DNA of 64,000 bases from Vannielia litorea (GTDB taxonomy: Bacteria; Pseudomonadota; Alphaproteobacteria; Rhodobacterales; Rhodobacteraceae): contig NZ_JAHVJR010000003.1 of the NCBI RefSeq assembly GCF_019801175.1, positions 118,501-182,500 of the forward strand, given 5' to 3'. Both the position numbers and the translations under genes were made by a program. This document shows positions 41,313 through 50,122 of this stretch, in pieces. The notes beneath the pieces are model-generated. The model was not told the origin of the DNA. It saw nothing but the letters and a program-made list of their open reading frames with translations, and ran no database searches. The first letter of the stretch is position 1; each line of letters begins with the position of its first letter.

Positions 41313-41340
41313 GCCCACCTCCCGGGCCGTTGGGTCGGCC

Positions 41341-42552
41341 CTAATCGTAGCTTCTCTGGTCGTCTATAACCTTGCCGTCTTTCGGCAGGCTTCCCAAGGG
41401 ATGAATGCTGACCTCACCAGAAAGTTTCAGGATCTCGCGCACCGCGCTGGCCAGCGTGTCCTCGCTGCCACCCTCCGATTCGAAGGCCACCGCCATCACG
41501 TCGCGCTCGTCCTCCCGCGTCACTGTCACCCGCACCTTCTCCGCGCCCACGCGGGAAACCAGCTCCGCCACCTGCTCGGGCCGCACGAACATGCCCTTGA
41601 TCTTGGCGGTCTGGTCGGCCCGGCCCATCCAGCCCTTGATCCGGCCATTCGTGCGTCCGCAATCGCTCTCGCCCGGCAGCACCGCGCTCAAGTCGCCGGT
41701 GGCAAAACGGATCAGCGGGTAATCGGGGTTCAACGTGGTCACCACAACCTCGCCCACCTCGCCTTCAGGCACCGGGTCGCCCGTGCCGGGGGTGACGATC
41801 TCCACCACCACCCCCTCGGCCACGATCAGCCCGCTCTCCGGGCTGCTTTCATAGGCGATATTGCCCAGATCGGCGGTGGCGTAGCATTGCAGGCAGGTGA
41901 TCCCGCGCTCCGCGTACCACTCCCTGAGTGACGGAAACAGCGCGCCGCCCGAAACCGCCGCACGCGTGATCCCCAGCGAAACCCCCATCTCGTCGGCCTT
42001 CTCGAGGATCACCTTCAGGTAATCCGGCGTGCCCGCATAGGCCGTGGCGCCAAGGTCCGCGGCGGCCCGCACCTGAAGCTCCGTCTGCCCCGTGCCCGCC
42101 GGGATCACCGCTGCGCCCACCGCGCGGGCGCCATTGTCAAACATCATCCCCGCTGGGGTCAGGTGGTAGGCAAAGCAGTTCTGCACCACGTCGCCCGCGC
42201 CGATGCCGAGCGCCCGGAGAAAGGGGCCAAACCGCCACCAGTCTTCCGCATCGGCCATCCCCGGCTCATAGATCGGGCCTGGTGACTGGAAGAGGTGAGT
42301 GAATCCGCTGGCCTCCACCGTTGTCAGCCCGCCCAAGGGCCGCCGCGCCGCCTGCGCCTCCATCAGCGCGCCCTTGCGCAGCACCGGCAGGGCGGCCAGC
42401 GCCTCCGCCGAGGTCACCGCGCCCGCCTCCACGCCCGCCAGCGCGCCATAGCCCGGCAGGCCCTGCGCCCGCGCCACCTGCTTTGGCAGCGCCGTGGCCA
42501 TGTCCGCCGCCCGCGCTTCCGCGCTCCGCCATTCCGGCCCGCTCTTCACCAT
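41341..42552 (-). CDS. Phenylacetate-CoA ligase family (AMP-forming) protein
   Basis: 403-residue ANL-superfamily ligase of the PaaK type. AASGFTHLFQSPGPIYEPGM-like start of the core (here VEASGFTHLFQSPGPIYEPG), GIGAGDVVQNCFAYHLTPAG, AGTPDYLKVILEKADEMGVS, LQCYATADLGNIAYESSPES, PEGEVGEVVVTTLNPDYPLI, RFATGDLSAVLPGESDCGRT, IKGWMGRADQTAKIKGMFVR and the C-terminal LGSLPKDGKVIDD with the A10-like lysine. It activates an aromatic or similar acid to its CoA thioester. It closes the LivFGHMK-type cluster and is separated from livF by a divergently read gene. ATG 42552 has AGGAGG. Confidence 0.88.
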   Translation of the reverse strand: MVKSGPEWRSAEARAADMATALPKQVARAQGLPGYGALAGVEAGAVTSAEALAALPVLRKGALMEAQAARRPLGGLTTVEASGFTHLFQSPGPIYEPGMADAEDWWRFGPFLRALGIGAGDVVQNCFAYHLTPAGMMFDNGARAVGAAVIPAGTGQTELQVRAAADLGATAYAGTPDYLKVILEKADEMGVSLGITRAAVSGGALFPSLREWYAERGITCLQCYATADLGNIAYESSPESGLIVAEGVVVEIVTPGTGDPVPEGEVGEVVVTTLNPDYPLIRFATGDLSAVLPGESDCGRTNGRIKGWMGRADQTAKIKGMFVRPEQVAELVSRVGAEKVRVTVTREDERDVMAVAFESEGGSEDTLASAVREILKLSGEVSIHPLGSLPKDGKVIDDQRSYD

Positions 42553-42694
42553 TCCGTCCTCCTCAGGTTGCGCTTGGATGGGCGGTTTGCCGCCTCGGTT
42601 GCCCCAGCGGCAAGATAGCCGCTTTCTCCCCGCGACGCCCATGGCATAGTGCCAATGCGCGCGAGTGAACTTGTTTGAAGAAAGGCCCCGGCCT

Positions 42695-43543
42695 ATGCCC
42701 CAGCTTGCCGCAACCTCCACCCGTCTGTCCGATGACTTTCTCGATGCCCGCATCGCCTTCTTGGAGGACGAGGCCATCATGGAGGCCGACTTCTCCGGCC
42801 TGCATTTCACCGGCTCCCGCGCGGTCAATCGCTTCTACGACCGGATCGAGGAGCGGATTGCCGAGACCGGTGAAGACAAGTGGTTCTTTCTCGTCAACTA
42901 CTCCGACAACCGGATCGACCCCGAAGCCTGGATCGCCTTCGCCCGCCGGGGCAGGGCGCTGAACCTCGCCTACTCCATGGGGACCGTCCGCTTCGACGTG
43001 AGCGAGGTGACCCGCGCCCAGATCGAGCGCTCCGCCGGCACCGAGAACTTCGACGCCAACCTCCTGCCCGACCGTGAGAGCGCCCTCGCGCGGCTCAAGA
43101 CTTTCCAGAGCACCCGCCAGCGCAAGATCGTCCACCAGCCCAGCCACACCCCCGAGGAGATCCGCCGCCGCATCTCCTTCCGCCCCGAGGCCGTGGTGAT
43201 GGAGGTCGATTTCTCCGATTTCACTTTCGCAAACGCCCGCGATGTCGATGATGTTTACGACCACATCGAAGACCGAATCCGCGAGACCGACCGCAAGTGG
43301 TTCTTCCTCGTGAATTACGAGAACTGCCGCATCGAGCCCGCCGCATGGGTCCGCTACGCCTCGCGCGGCAAGCGGCTCAACCTCGCGGCCTCGCTCGGCT
43401 CCGTCCGCTACGCGCCCGGCAGCGAGACTGAGGCCGACATCCGCCTGCGCTCCGAGAGCCAGGATTTCGAGCCCAACATCCGCAACACGCGGGAAGAGGC
43501 CCTTGAGCGGATCGCCGAGATGCGGGCCGAAGCCGAAGCCTAG
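42695..43543 (+). CDS. Unknown protein with two tandem copies of a ~118-residue domain
   Basis: 282 residues made of an internal duplication. Copy 1 covers about 19-136 and copy 2 about 159-276. Shared features are the ADFSGLHFTG / VDFSDFTFAN strand, a YDRIEERI / YDHIEDRI helix, the near-identical KWFFLVNY(N)..RI-P-AW segment, RRGRALNLAYSMGTVRF / SRGKRLNLAASLGSVRY, and an ending FDANLLPDRESALARL / FEPNIRNTREEALERI. No signal peptide or membrane span is seen. The fold recalls an alpha/beta STAS-like layout, but I cannot name the family. ATG 42695 has AAAGG upstream; a GTG ten codons earlier is possible. Confidence 0.75.
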   Translation: MPQLAATSTRLSDDFLDARIAFLEDEAIMEADFSGLHFTGSRAVNRFYDRIEERIAETGEDKWFFLVNYSDNRIDPEAWIAFARRGRALNLAYSMGTVRFDVSEVTRAQIERSAGTENFDANLLPDRESALARLKTFQSTRQRKIVHQPSHTPEEIRRRISFRPEAVVMEVDFSDFTFANARDVDDVYDHIEDRIRETDRKWFFLVNYENCRIEPAAWVRYASRGKRLNLAASLGSVRYAPGSETEADIRLRSESQDFEPNIRNTREEALERIAEMRAEAEA

Positions 43544-43566
43544 GGCGGGACTGCTCCCGCCAACCG

Positions 43567-44394
43567 CTACGCCAGCCACCTCTTGCGCCGCCGATAGCTC
43601 CGCACATCGCGGAAAGACTTGCGCCCTTCCTCGCTCATGCCGAGGTAGAACTCCTTCACATCCGGGTTCTCCCGCAGCTCCGCGGCGGGGCCATCCATCA
43701 CGATGCGCCCCGATTCCAGAATGTAGCCATAGTGGGCGAACCGCAGGGCGACGTTGGTGTTCTGCTCCGCGAGCAAAAAGGTCACCCCCTGCTCCTCGTT
43801 CAGCCGCTTCACGATGCCAAAAATCTGTTCCACCAGCTGCGGCGCAAGTCCCATGCTCGGCTCATCCAGCAAAATCGTCTCGGGTCGGCTCATCAGCGCG
43901 CGGCCGATCGCCACCATCTGCTGCTCCCCGCCCGAGGTATAGCCCGCCTGGCTCTTCCGCCGCTCCTTCAAGCGCGGGAAATAGTCGTAAACCATCTGCA
44001 AGTCGGCATCCGTGGCGCCGCGCCCGTCGCGCCGGGTGTAGGCGCCGGTCAGCAGGTTCTCCTCCACGGTGAGGTGCTCAAAGCAGTGCCGGCCCTCCAT
44101 CACCTGAATCACCCCCGAGGTCACCTGCGCCGCCGGGTCATGCCCGGTCAGCCGCTCGCCGCGATAGGTGATGCTCCCCTTGGTGATCTCGCCCCGCTCC
44201 GAGCGCAGCAGCCCGCTGATCGCCTTCAGCGTGGTGGTCTTGCCTGCCCCGTTGCCACCCAGCAGCGCGGTGATCCCGCCCTTGGGCACCTTCAGGCTGA
44301 CCCCTTTCAGCACGAGGATCACGTGGTTGTAGATCACCTCGATGTTGTTGACCTCAAGCAGCGTCTCGCTCTCGGGTTTCGCGGCATCCAGCAT
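43567..44394 (-). CDS. livF: Branched-chain-amino-acid-type ABC transporter, ATP-binding protein LivF
   Basis: 275 residues. ATPase of the HAAT family: IEVIYNHVILVLKGVSLKVP, Walker A GGNGAGKTTTLKAISGL, Q-loop VIQVMEGRHCFEHLTVEENL, signature TSGGEQQMVAIGRALMSRPE, Walker B ILLDEPSMGLAPQLV and switch AEQNTNVAL. LivF pairs with LivG to power the LivH/LivM channel. The C-terminal REEKxRKS-like SEEGRKSFRDVRSYRRRKRW is a basic extension beyond the usual 235-240 residues. Downstream of the binding protein, same strand, separated by 98 bases. Confidence 0.93.
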   Translation of the reverse strand: MLDAAKPESETLLEVNNIEVIYNHVILVLKGVSLKVPKGGITALLGGNGAGKTTTLKAISGLLRSERGEITKGSITYRGERLTGHDPAAQVTSGVIQVMEGRHCFEHLTVEENLLTGAYTRRDGRGATDADLQMVYDYFPRLKERRKSQAGYTSGGEQQMVAIGRALMSRPETILLDEPSMGLAPQLVEQIFGIVKRLNEEQGVTFLLAEQNTNVALRFAHYGYILESGRIVMDGPAAELRENPDVKEFYLGMSEEGRKSFRDVRSYRRRKRWLA

Positions 44395-44492
44395 CGCTCA
44401 GCTCTCCTCCGGGGCACGAAACGCCCCTTCATCTTGGCGAAAATACTCAAATTCCCCGGCCGCAACCTGCGCTGCGGCCGGGGCGGGTGGGC

Positions 44493-45776
44493 TTACATGC
44501 AGCCCGCTTCGATTCCGGCCTCGGCGGCAAAGGCGGCGCTGTCTTCCTCGACGAGCGGGCCGATGACCTCCTGATCCGACTGGTAGTAATCGGTGATCAG
44601 GCTCCATGTGCCGGCGGCGGCGTCCCACTGGGCCACGGCACCATAGCCGTCCCCACCGTGGTTCTCGCAGCTCACCTTGAACTCGGGGCCAAAGCCCGGC
44701 AGGCCGAGGGCCTCCATCTTGGCTTCGGTAATCTCGAGGTTCTCCATGCCGTCACGCATCTGCGCGGGGGTGATGGCGGTCTCGCCGCTCATCTCCTGCG
44801 CGGTCTTGATCGCCTCGGCGGCCAGCATCGCGGCATACATGCCCCGGTTATAGAGCGCGGTGCCAAGCTGGTCTCCCGCGCCCGCGGCCATGCCCTTGTC
44901 GACCACGTGGGTCTGAAGGTCGGCATAGACCGGGTAATCCTTGCCGAGGTTGTGGAAGGTCAGCGCCTTGTAGCCGTTGGCCCCGTCACCGGCGGGCAGC
45001 ACGTCATTCTCCGAGCCGGACCACCAGATGCCGATGAACTTGTCCATCGGGAAGCGGATGTTCACCGCCTCCTGAATGGCAACCTGGTTCATCACGCCCC
45101 AACCCCACATGATCACGTAGTCAGGCCGGTCGCGGCGGATCTGCAGCCACTGGCTCTTCTGTTCCTGACCGGGGTGATCCACCGGCAGCAGGCTCAGCTC
45201 ATAGCCGTGCTTCTCCGCCAGCTTCTCCAGCGTCCGGATCGGCTCCTTGCCGTAGGCCGAGTTGTGATAGACAAGCGCCACCTTCTTGCCGGTCAGGTCG
45301 CCGCCTTCCTGCTCCGCGATATGGGTGATCGCATGGCTGGCGCCGTCCCAGTAGTTGGCCGGGTAGTTGAACACCCACGGAAAGACCGCGCCGTTCTTGG
45401 CCGAGGTCCGGCCATAGCCCATCGAGTGAATCGGGATGCCGTCGGCGGTGGCCTTGGGGATCAGCTGATAGGTGATGCCGGTCGAGAGCGGCTGGTAGAC
45501 CAGAACGCCTTCGCCCTTGGTCGACTCGTAGCACTCCACACCCTTCTCGGTGTTGTAGCCGGTCTCGCATTCCACAAGGTTGATCTTCTCGCCGCCAACG
45601 CCGCCATCCCGCTCGTTGAGCAGGGTGAAGTAATCGGCATAGCCGTCAGCGAAAGGGATGCCGTTCGCCGCATAGGGGCCGGTGCGATAGCTGAGCGCCG
45701 ACATGGTGATCTCTGCCATCGCCGGAGCGGCGGCCATCACCGCGCCAAGCGCCAGTGTTGCCAGTGTCTTCTTCAT
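44493..45776 (-). CDS. ABC transporter substrate-binding protein (LivJ/K-like)
   Basis: 427-residue periplasmic receptor of the leucine/isoleucine/valine-binding superfamily. Signal peptide MKKTLATLALGAVMAAAPAM cleaved before EITMSAL, then GPYAANGIPFADGYADYFTL, CETGYNTEKGVECYESTKGE, AIMSMGYGRTSAKN-like hinge (here HSMGYGRTSAKNGAVFPWVF) and DKFIGIWWSGSENDVLPAGD. It is longer than amino-acid binders (about 370) and lacks an obvious amino-acid pocket signature. The neighbouring ligases argue for an organic acid, such as an aromatic or fatty acid, rather than leucine. This is inference. Confidence 0.9.
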   Translation of the reverse strand: MKKTLATLALGAVMAAAPAMAEITMSALSYRTGPYAANGIPFADGYADYFTLLNERDGGVGGEKINLVECETGYNTEKGVECYESTKGEGVLVYQPLSTGITYQLIPKATADGIPIHSMGYGRTSAKNGAVFPWVFNYPANYWDGASHAITHIAEQEGGDLTGKKVALVYHNSAYGKEPIRTLEKLAEKHGYELSLLPVDHPGQEQKSQWLQIRRDRPDYVIMWGWGVMNQVAIQEAVNIRFPMDKFIGIWWSGSENDVLPAGDGANGYKALTFHNLGKDYPVYADLQTHVVDKGMAAGAGDQLGTALYNRGMYAAMLAAEAIKTAQEMSGETAITPAQMRDGMENLEITEAKMEALGLPGFGPEFKVSCENHGGDGYGAVAQWDAAAGTWSLITDYYQSDQEVIGPLVEEDSAAFAAEAGIEAGCM

Positions 45777-45921
45777 CGGGGTTCTCCTCCCTTGGTTGGT
45801 CCGATGTTGCGTTGCGCCGGGGTTCGGCCCCGGTCTCCTCCTCCTCGGCCCGTAGGTGGGCCAACCCGTCCCCCGCTTCCGCGGGTATCCTTGCGGTGGG
45901 AGCAGCCCACCAATCCCTACC

Positions 45922-46998
45922 CTAGTGCGGGAAGGGCCAGAGCCTCAGCTTCTCCTTCGCCACTCGCCACAGCTGCGCCAGCCCATGCGGCTCCGCGATC
46001 AGGAAGATGATGATGAGCGCGCCCACGATCATGAACTCCAGATGCGCCGCCAGATCGGTCGGCCAGCCGAGCGTGCCCACCAGAATGTTCTTCAACAGCA
46101 CTGGCAGCAGCACCAGAAAGGCCGCACCCGCGAACGAGCCGAAGATCGAGCCGAGGCCCCCGATGATCACCATGAAGAGCACGAGGAAGCTCTTGTTGAT
46201 GCCAAAGACCTCGCCCACCTCGACCGCGCCGAGATAAACGGCAAAGAACAGCGCCCCCGCGATCCCGATAAAGAAGGACGAGACGGCAAAGGCACTCAGC
46301 TTGGCGGTCAGCGGGTTCACCCCGATGATCTCCGCGGCAATGTCCATGTCCCGGATCGCCATCCACTTCCGTCCCACGGTGCCCCGCGTCAGGTTGCGGG
46401 CGAGCCATGCGAGGATCACCACGAAGACGAGGCAGAAGAGATAAGACGCCCAAGCCTCCGTATTGGCCCCCGTCACCTCGATCCCGAAAACGGTGCGCTC
46501 AGGCGCAGAGATCTGGCCCGAGGCGGAGTAGTTGTAGAACCACGGCACCCGGTTGAAGAGCCAGACCAGAAAGAACTGCGCCGCCAGAGTCGCCACCGCA
46601 AGGTAGAACCCCTTGATCCGCAGGCTCGGCAGCCCGAAGAGAATGCCCACACCCGCCGTCACGCCGCCCGCTAGGATGACGTGGAAGAAGATGTTGATGT
46701 CCGGAAAGGCGGTCATCAGCTTGTAGCAGGCATAGGCCCCCACCGCCATGAAGCCCCCGGTGCCAAGGCTCACCTGCCCGCAGTATCCGGTCAGGATGTT
46801 CAGCCCGATGGCGGCGATGGCATAAATCAGGAACGGCAGGAAAACCGCGCTCACCCAGTAGTCGTTGATAATAAACGGCACGATCCCGAAGGCGATCACC
46901 AGAACCGCGTAATACCGCCACCGGTCGAACCGGATCGGAAAGGTCTGGTTGTCGTCGGCATAACTCGTCTTGAAGTCGCCTGCCTCGCGGTAGAGCAT
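45922..46998 (-). CDS. livM: ABC transporter permease LivM
   Basis: 358 residues. A hydrophilic start (MLYREAGDFKTSYADDNQTF) is followed by about nine membrane spans, with the HAAT motifs GLNILTGYCGQVSLGTGGFM, GILFGLPSLRIKGFYLAVAT, GRKWMAIRDMDIAAEIIGVN and FAVSSFFIGIAGALFFAVYL plus GGLGSIFGSFAGAAFLVLLP. It forms the channel with LivH. GGAGG precedes ATG 46998. It is separated from livH by about 870 bases that hold two plus-strand small genes, so the operon is interrupted or has two promoters. Confidence 0.93.
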   Translation of the reverse strand: MLYREAGDFKTSYADDNQTFPIRFDRWRYYAVLVIAFGIVPFIINDYWVSAVFLPFLIYAIAAIGLNILTGYCGQVSLGTGGFMAVGAYACYKLMTAFPDINIFFHVILAGGVTAGVGILFGLPSLRIKGFYLAVATLAAQFFLVWLFNRVPWFYNYSASGQISAPERTVFGIEVTGANTEAWASYLFCLVFVVILAWLARNLTRGTVGRKWMAIRDMDIAAEIIGVNPLTAKLSAFAVSSFFIGIAGALFFAVYLGAVEVGEVFGINKSFLVLFMVIIGGLGSIFGSFAGAAFLVLLPVLLKNILVGTLGWPTDLAAHLEFMIVGALIIIFLIAEPHGLAQLWRVAKEKLRLWPFPH

Positions 46999-47088
46999 CA
47001 GCCATTTCCTCCATTTCGGGACATTCCCGCCATCCGGGCGCCCAAGTTGTTTGTCTCCATTGCGGCAACAACCGCAAAAGGCCCCGCC

Positions 47089-47415
47089 ATGACCGAAAGC
47101 GCATCGAGCACCCGGCAGCCCACCGCCGAGGACAACGCCGCCATCGAGGCCGCCGCCGCCGCGTTCCGCCTGCGCTCCGAGCTGGAGGGCCGCGAGCGCC
47201 GGGCGATGCGCCGTGAGGGCTTGCTGTGGGGGCTTTTCGAGGCCGTGGCGACCGGGCTGGTGAATGGCTTCGCCGCCATGCTGCCCTGGCTCTTCGGCGG
47301 CGCGGTTGTCGTAGTCGGCGCGGCGTCGGTCTTCGGCATCTCGCTCAAGGCGGCTGCCATTCTGATGGTCGCGCTGGTCATCGGCCTCGCGGTTCTGGCC
47401 GTCGCCAGCAACTGA
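47089..47415 (+). CDS. Small membrane protein, unknown
   Basis: 108 residues: a charged N-terminal half (AFRLRSELEGRERRAMRREG), an amphipathic GLLWGLFEAVATGLVNGFAA helix and two hydrophobic spans (WLFGGAVVVVGAASVFGI and AAAILMVALVIGLAVLAVAS). Read against the surrounding liv genes. No family recognised. It shares its general layout (charged head, C-terminal spans) with the next small gene, although I see no clear sequence match. Confidence 0.62.
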   Translation: MTESASSTRQPTAEDNAAIEAAAAAFRLRSELEGRERRAMRREGLLWGLFEAVATGLVNGFAAMLPWLFGGAVVVVGAASVFGISLKAAAILMVALVIGLAVLAVASN

Positions 47416-47446
47416 GTCCGCGCACCGCGCGCTGCGCCCGCTCCGA

Positions 47447-47460
47447 CATTTTCTTGCTTT
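47447..47460. repeat. Partial copy 3 of the short intergenic element
   Basis: CATTTTCTTGCTTT, identical over 13 bases to the copies at 3897 and 29821, then diverging. It lies between the two small membrane genes. Confidence 0.4.
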
Positions 47461-47556
47461 CGAGACAATGCCGCCAACCGGCTGCCGCAATCTTTGTTCA
47501 AATTGCTTGCATCACCCGGCCACCCGGCCGCCCCGCAACCTGTCCAGAGAGCCCGA

Positions 47557-47859
47557 ATGCCGGACGCGAAGAACCGCTTTGTCACCTTGCCGCCGCAGGC
47601 CCAGATCCAGCCATTGGACGAGCTTCCGGCGGAAGAGCAGGGCCGCGCGCCGCGCGAGGGCAGGCTGGGCCGTTGCATCGATTGCCTGCTCGGCACCTGT
47701 TCGGACATCGTCCGCGGGCTGATGCCGTATCTCATCGTCTCGGCGGTGCTGATCGTGGCCATCGCGGTCTTCTTCGGCGTCTCCACGCAGGCCGCCATCA
47801 TCCTGCTGGGGCTGGGCGCCGTGGCGCTGGGCGTCTTCGTCGCCGCCACACAGGGATAG
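47557..47859 (+). CDS. Small membrane protein with a CxxCxxxxC motif
   Basis: 100 residues. The N-terminal 45 residues are hydrophilic; then GRCIDCLLGTCSDIVRGLMP carries three cysteines (CIDCLLGTC), followed by two hydrophobic spans (YLIVSAVLIVAIAVFFGV, AIILLGLGAVALGVFVAATQ). The cysteine triad could bind metal. It lies inside the liv cluster on the opposite strand. No family recognised. The start at ATG 47557 is inferred from composition. Confidence 0.6.
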   Translation: MPDAKNRFVTLPPQAQIQPLDELPAEEQGRAPREGRLGRCIDCLLGTCSDIVRGLMPYLIVSAVLIVAIAVFFGVSTQAAIILLGLGAVALGVFVAATQG

Positions 47860-47869
47860 CCCCGCGCCC

Positions 47870-48121
47870 TCACGCGCCGGTCTCTCCGTTCGGTGCGTGC
47901 TCCGGCAGCACATGGCGCGGCGGCTTGGCATACCCGCTGCGCTCGCTCGCCCGGACCAGTCGCAGATAGGCCCACAAGCCCACGCCCGCCCCGGCAACCG
48001 CCAGCACCAGCGCTATCATCATCTGCCGCGTGTCGGCAGGCTCGGTCGTCAGCGCGATGTAGCCAAAGGCCCAGAACCCGCCCCATGCGATCACGTTCAG
48101 CACGGCGATCAGCTTGGTCAT
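47870..48121 (-). CDS. Small two-span membrane protein downstream of livH
   Basis: 83 residues with two hydrophobic spans (KLIAVLNVIAWGGFWAFGYI, MMIALVLAVAGAGVGLWAYL) and a hydrophilic tail. It begins four bases after the livH stop and so is probably cotranscribed with it. It could assist the transporter. No named family. Confidence 0.65.
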   Translation of the reverse strand: MTKLIAVLNVIAWGGFWAFGYIALTTEPADTRQMMIALVLAVAGAGVGLWAYLRLVRASERSGYAKPPRHVLPEHAPNGETGA

Positions 48122-48125
48122 CCGG

Positions 48126-49112
48126 CTACACCCTCTCGATGATCTTCTCGCCAAACAGCCCCTGCGGCCGGAAGACGAGGAAGACGAGGGCGAGCACATA
48201 GGCAAACCAGTTCTCCGTCGCCCCGCCCACCAGCGGCCCGATCAGGAACTCGAAAAGCTTTTCACCGACCCCGATGATGAGCCCGCCCACGATGGCGCCG
48301 GGGATCGAGGTGAAGCCGCCCAGCATCAGCACCGGCAGCGCCTTCAGCGCAATGAGCGAGAGCGAAAACTGCACGCCCGACTTGGTGCCCCACATGATCC
48401 CCGCCACCAGCGCCACGAAACCCGCGATGGCCCAGACCAGCACCCAGATGAACCGCAGGCTGATGCCCACGCTCAGCGCCGCCTGGTGATCATCAGCCAC
48501 CGCCCGCAGCGCCCGGCCCTGCTTGGTATATTGCGAAAACAGCACCAGCCCGGTCACAAGCAACGCCGCGATCACCGTCGCCACGATGTCGAGGTTGTCG
48601 ATGAAGAACCCGTAGCCGAACCAGTTGAACGTGGTCTCGTCGATCCCGAGGTTGATCCCCTGCGGCAGCCCCACGTCGAGCTTCTTGATGTCGGAGCCCC
48701 ACATCATGTCGCCCAGTCCTTCGAGAAAATAGGCCAGCCCGATGGTCGCCATGAACAGGATGATCGGCTCCTGGTTCACGAGGTGCTTCAGGATCAGCTG
48801 GTTCACCGCCCAGGCGAAGGCCACCATCACCAGCACCGTCCCGATGATTGCGACGAAGGCAGGCAGATGCCATCCGAAGTGGTGCACATCGGTGCCGAAG
48901 ATCGCATTGATCAGGTGGCTGAACGGCACCTGACCGTCCTGCAGGCCCACCAGCGTCATCGCCGCGAACAGCGCCATGACCCCCTGCGCATAGTTGAAGA
49001 TGCCGCTCGCCTTGAAGATCAGCACGAACCCCAGCGCGACGAGCGCATACATGACCCCGGCCATCAGCCCGTTCAGGGTGACTTCCATCGCAAACAAGAG
49101 CTGGTCAGGCAT
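48126..49112 (-). CDS. livH: ABC transporter permease LivH
   Basis: 328 residues with about eight membrane spans. HAAT permease motifs: LNGLMAGVMYALVALGFVLI, FKASGIFNYAQGVMALFAAM, LILKHLVNQEPIILFMATIG, YTKQGRALRAVADDHQAALS (the EAA-type ATPase contact loop), LVAGIMWGTKSGVQFSLSLI and LGGFTSIPGAIVGGLIIGVG. It makes the channel with LivM. Together with LivG upstream it belongs to the transcript started at the acyl-CoA ligase. Confidence 0.94.
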   Translation of the reverse strand: MPDQLLFAMEVTLNGLMAGVMYALVALGFVLIFKASGIFNYAQGVMALFAAMTLVGLQDGQVPFSHLINAIFGTDVHHFGWHLPAFVAIIGTVLVMVAFAWAVNQLILKHLVNQEPIILFMATIGLAYFLEGLGDMMWGSDIKKLDVGLPQGINLGIDETTFNWFGYGFFIDNLDIVATVIAALLVTGLVLFSQYTKQGRALRAVADDHQAALSVGISLRFIWVLVWAIAGFVALVAGIMWGTKSGVQFSLSLIALKALPVLMLGGFTSIPGAIVGGLIIGVGEKLFEFLIGPLVGGATENWFAYVLALVFLVFRPQGLFGEKIIERV

Positions 49113-49124
49113 TTCCGGTCTCTC

Positions 49125-49637
49125 CTAGCATCTGTTCTGGTCCGAAGCCCGGTCGCTCACGTGGAGACGCACGGCTTCGACCCGTTCGTTGTGGCTGAAG
49201 CTGACGTAAAGCGCCTTGCCGAGCAGCGGGCATTTGCGCAGGCGCGGGGCCACCGGGCTGCCGCCGTAGAGCTCAAAGCCCTCCGATGTCAGCGCATTCA
49301 CCGGCCCCAGCCCGAGCTTCTCCCAGCGCATCGCCTCCGAGCCGTTGGCGGCGGGCAGGTGGAGGTAGCAGTTGAAGGCCTCCTCCGGCGTCTCGCCGCC
49401 CCACTCATCCATCCCGGCGCGGATCTCCCCGATCCCTGCCGGTGCGGTGTAGCTCACCGACCACTGCGGCGCGGCCAGCTTGTTCGGCTCCAGCAGCTCT
49501 AGCCCCGCCTGTTCCAGTGGCTCCGGGTTCTCGGCCTTGACCACCTCGATGCACAGCGCCAGCGCCTCCCCGATCGCGGCAGGGTTGGCCCCCGCCGGCG
49601 CGGTCATCACCGCAAGGAGGAGCGCCAGAGCCTTCAT
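49125..49637 (-). CDS. Exported protein of unknown function in the liv operon (gene B)
   Basis: 170 residues. Signal peptide MKALALLLAVMTAPAGA, mature start NPAAIGEALALCIEVVKAEN, four cysteines (LCIEVV, FNCYLHLP, RKCPLLG, QNRC at the C-terminus), possibly two disulfides. Its ATG overlaps the stop of the preceding exported gene by four bases (ATGA). It shares general layout with that gene (early LC/YC-IxxV/A, LSEG-like middle), so the two may be distant paralogues. Function unknown. Confidence 0.7.
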   Translation of the reverse strand: MKALALLLAVMTAPAGANPAAIGEALALCIEVVKAENPEPLEQAGLELLEPNKLAAPQWSVSYTAPAGIGEIRAGMDEWGGETPEEAFNCYLHLPAANGSEAMRWEKLGLGPVNALTSEGFELYGGSPVAPRLRKCPLLGKALYVSFSHNERVEAVRLHVSDRASDQNRC

Positions 49638-50122
49638 CCCTCGCACGCTCCGCTCACATCGCCGCCTGAGAACACCGCCGTACCCATGCTCAGCTCGTCA
49701 CTGAGCGGCCCGTTCAGGATGAGCGCCACTGCATTCGGGCCAACGCAGATGGTGGCGGCGATGTAGAGGTTATCGCCAAAGGTCGAGCGATACTTGTCTA
49801 CGGTATTCACGCTGCGCAAAAAGTCCTCGGTGGTGCGGCTCAGCACGCTGGCCTGCTTGTCGCCCAGTTCGCACACCCAATCCTCCCGGCTGTCCCGCCG
49901 CATCTGAAAGTGCGGCACCTTCGGCTCGCTGAGGATTGCCCCGGTCTCGTTTGCCTGCGCTCCGGTGGGGAGGCTCGGGCCGGTCGGGTCGCCGGTGGCG
50001 ATGGCATGGGTGCAATAGGTGAGGTAGGCCTCCAGCACGTCCGGCGCCACGGCGCGCGCCGGAGCAGCGTTCAGAGCGGTTAACGCAAGTGTAAATCCGG
50101 TGAGTATGGCGCGCGTATGCAT
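49634..50122 (-). CDS. Exported protein of unknown function in the liv operon (gene A)
   Basis: 162 residues. Signal peptide MHTRAILTGFTLALTALNAA with cleavage near ARA-VAP, then LEAYLTYCTHAIATGDPTGP, MRRDSREDWVCELGDKQASV and ATICVGPNAVALILNG, ending GACEG; four cysteines. An alternative ATG at 50206 overlaps the end of livG and has GGGAG upstream, but would add an untypical, highly basic 28-residue head. The start region carries phased TGTGCAT repeats. Translationally coupled to the next gene. No family recognised. Confidence 0.66.
   Translation of the reverse strand: MHTRAILTGFTLALTALNAAPARAVAPDVLEAYLTYCTHAIATGDPTGPSLPTGAQANETGAILSEPKVPHFQMRRDSREDWVCELGDKQASVLSRTTEDFLRSVNTVDKYRSTFGDNLYIAATICVGPNAVALILNGPLSDELSMGTAVFSGGDVSGACEG

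Noticed and set aside
43744..44574. Plus-strand frame opposite livF
   Set aside because: Shadow of a clear ABC ATPase.
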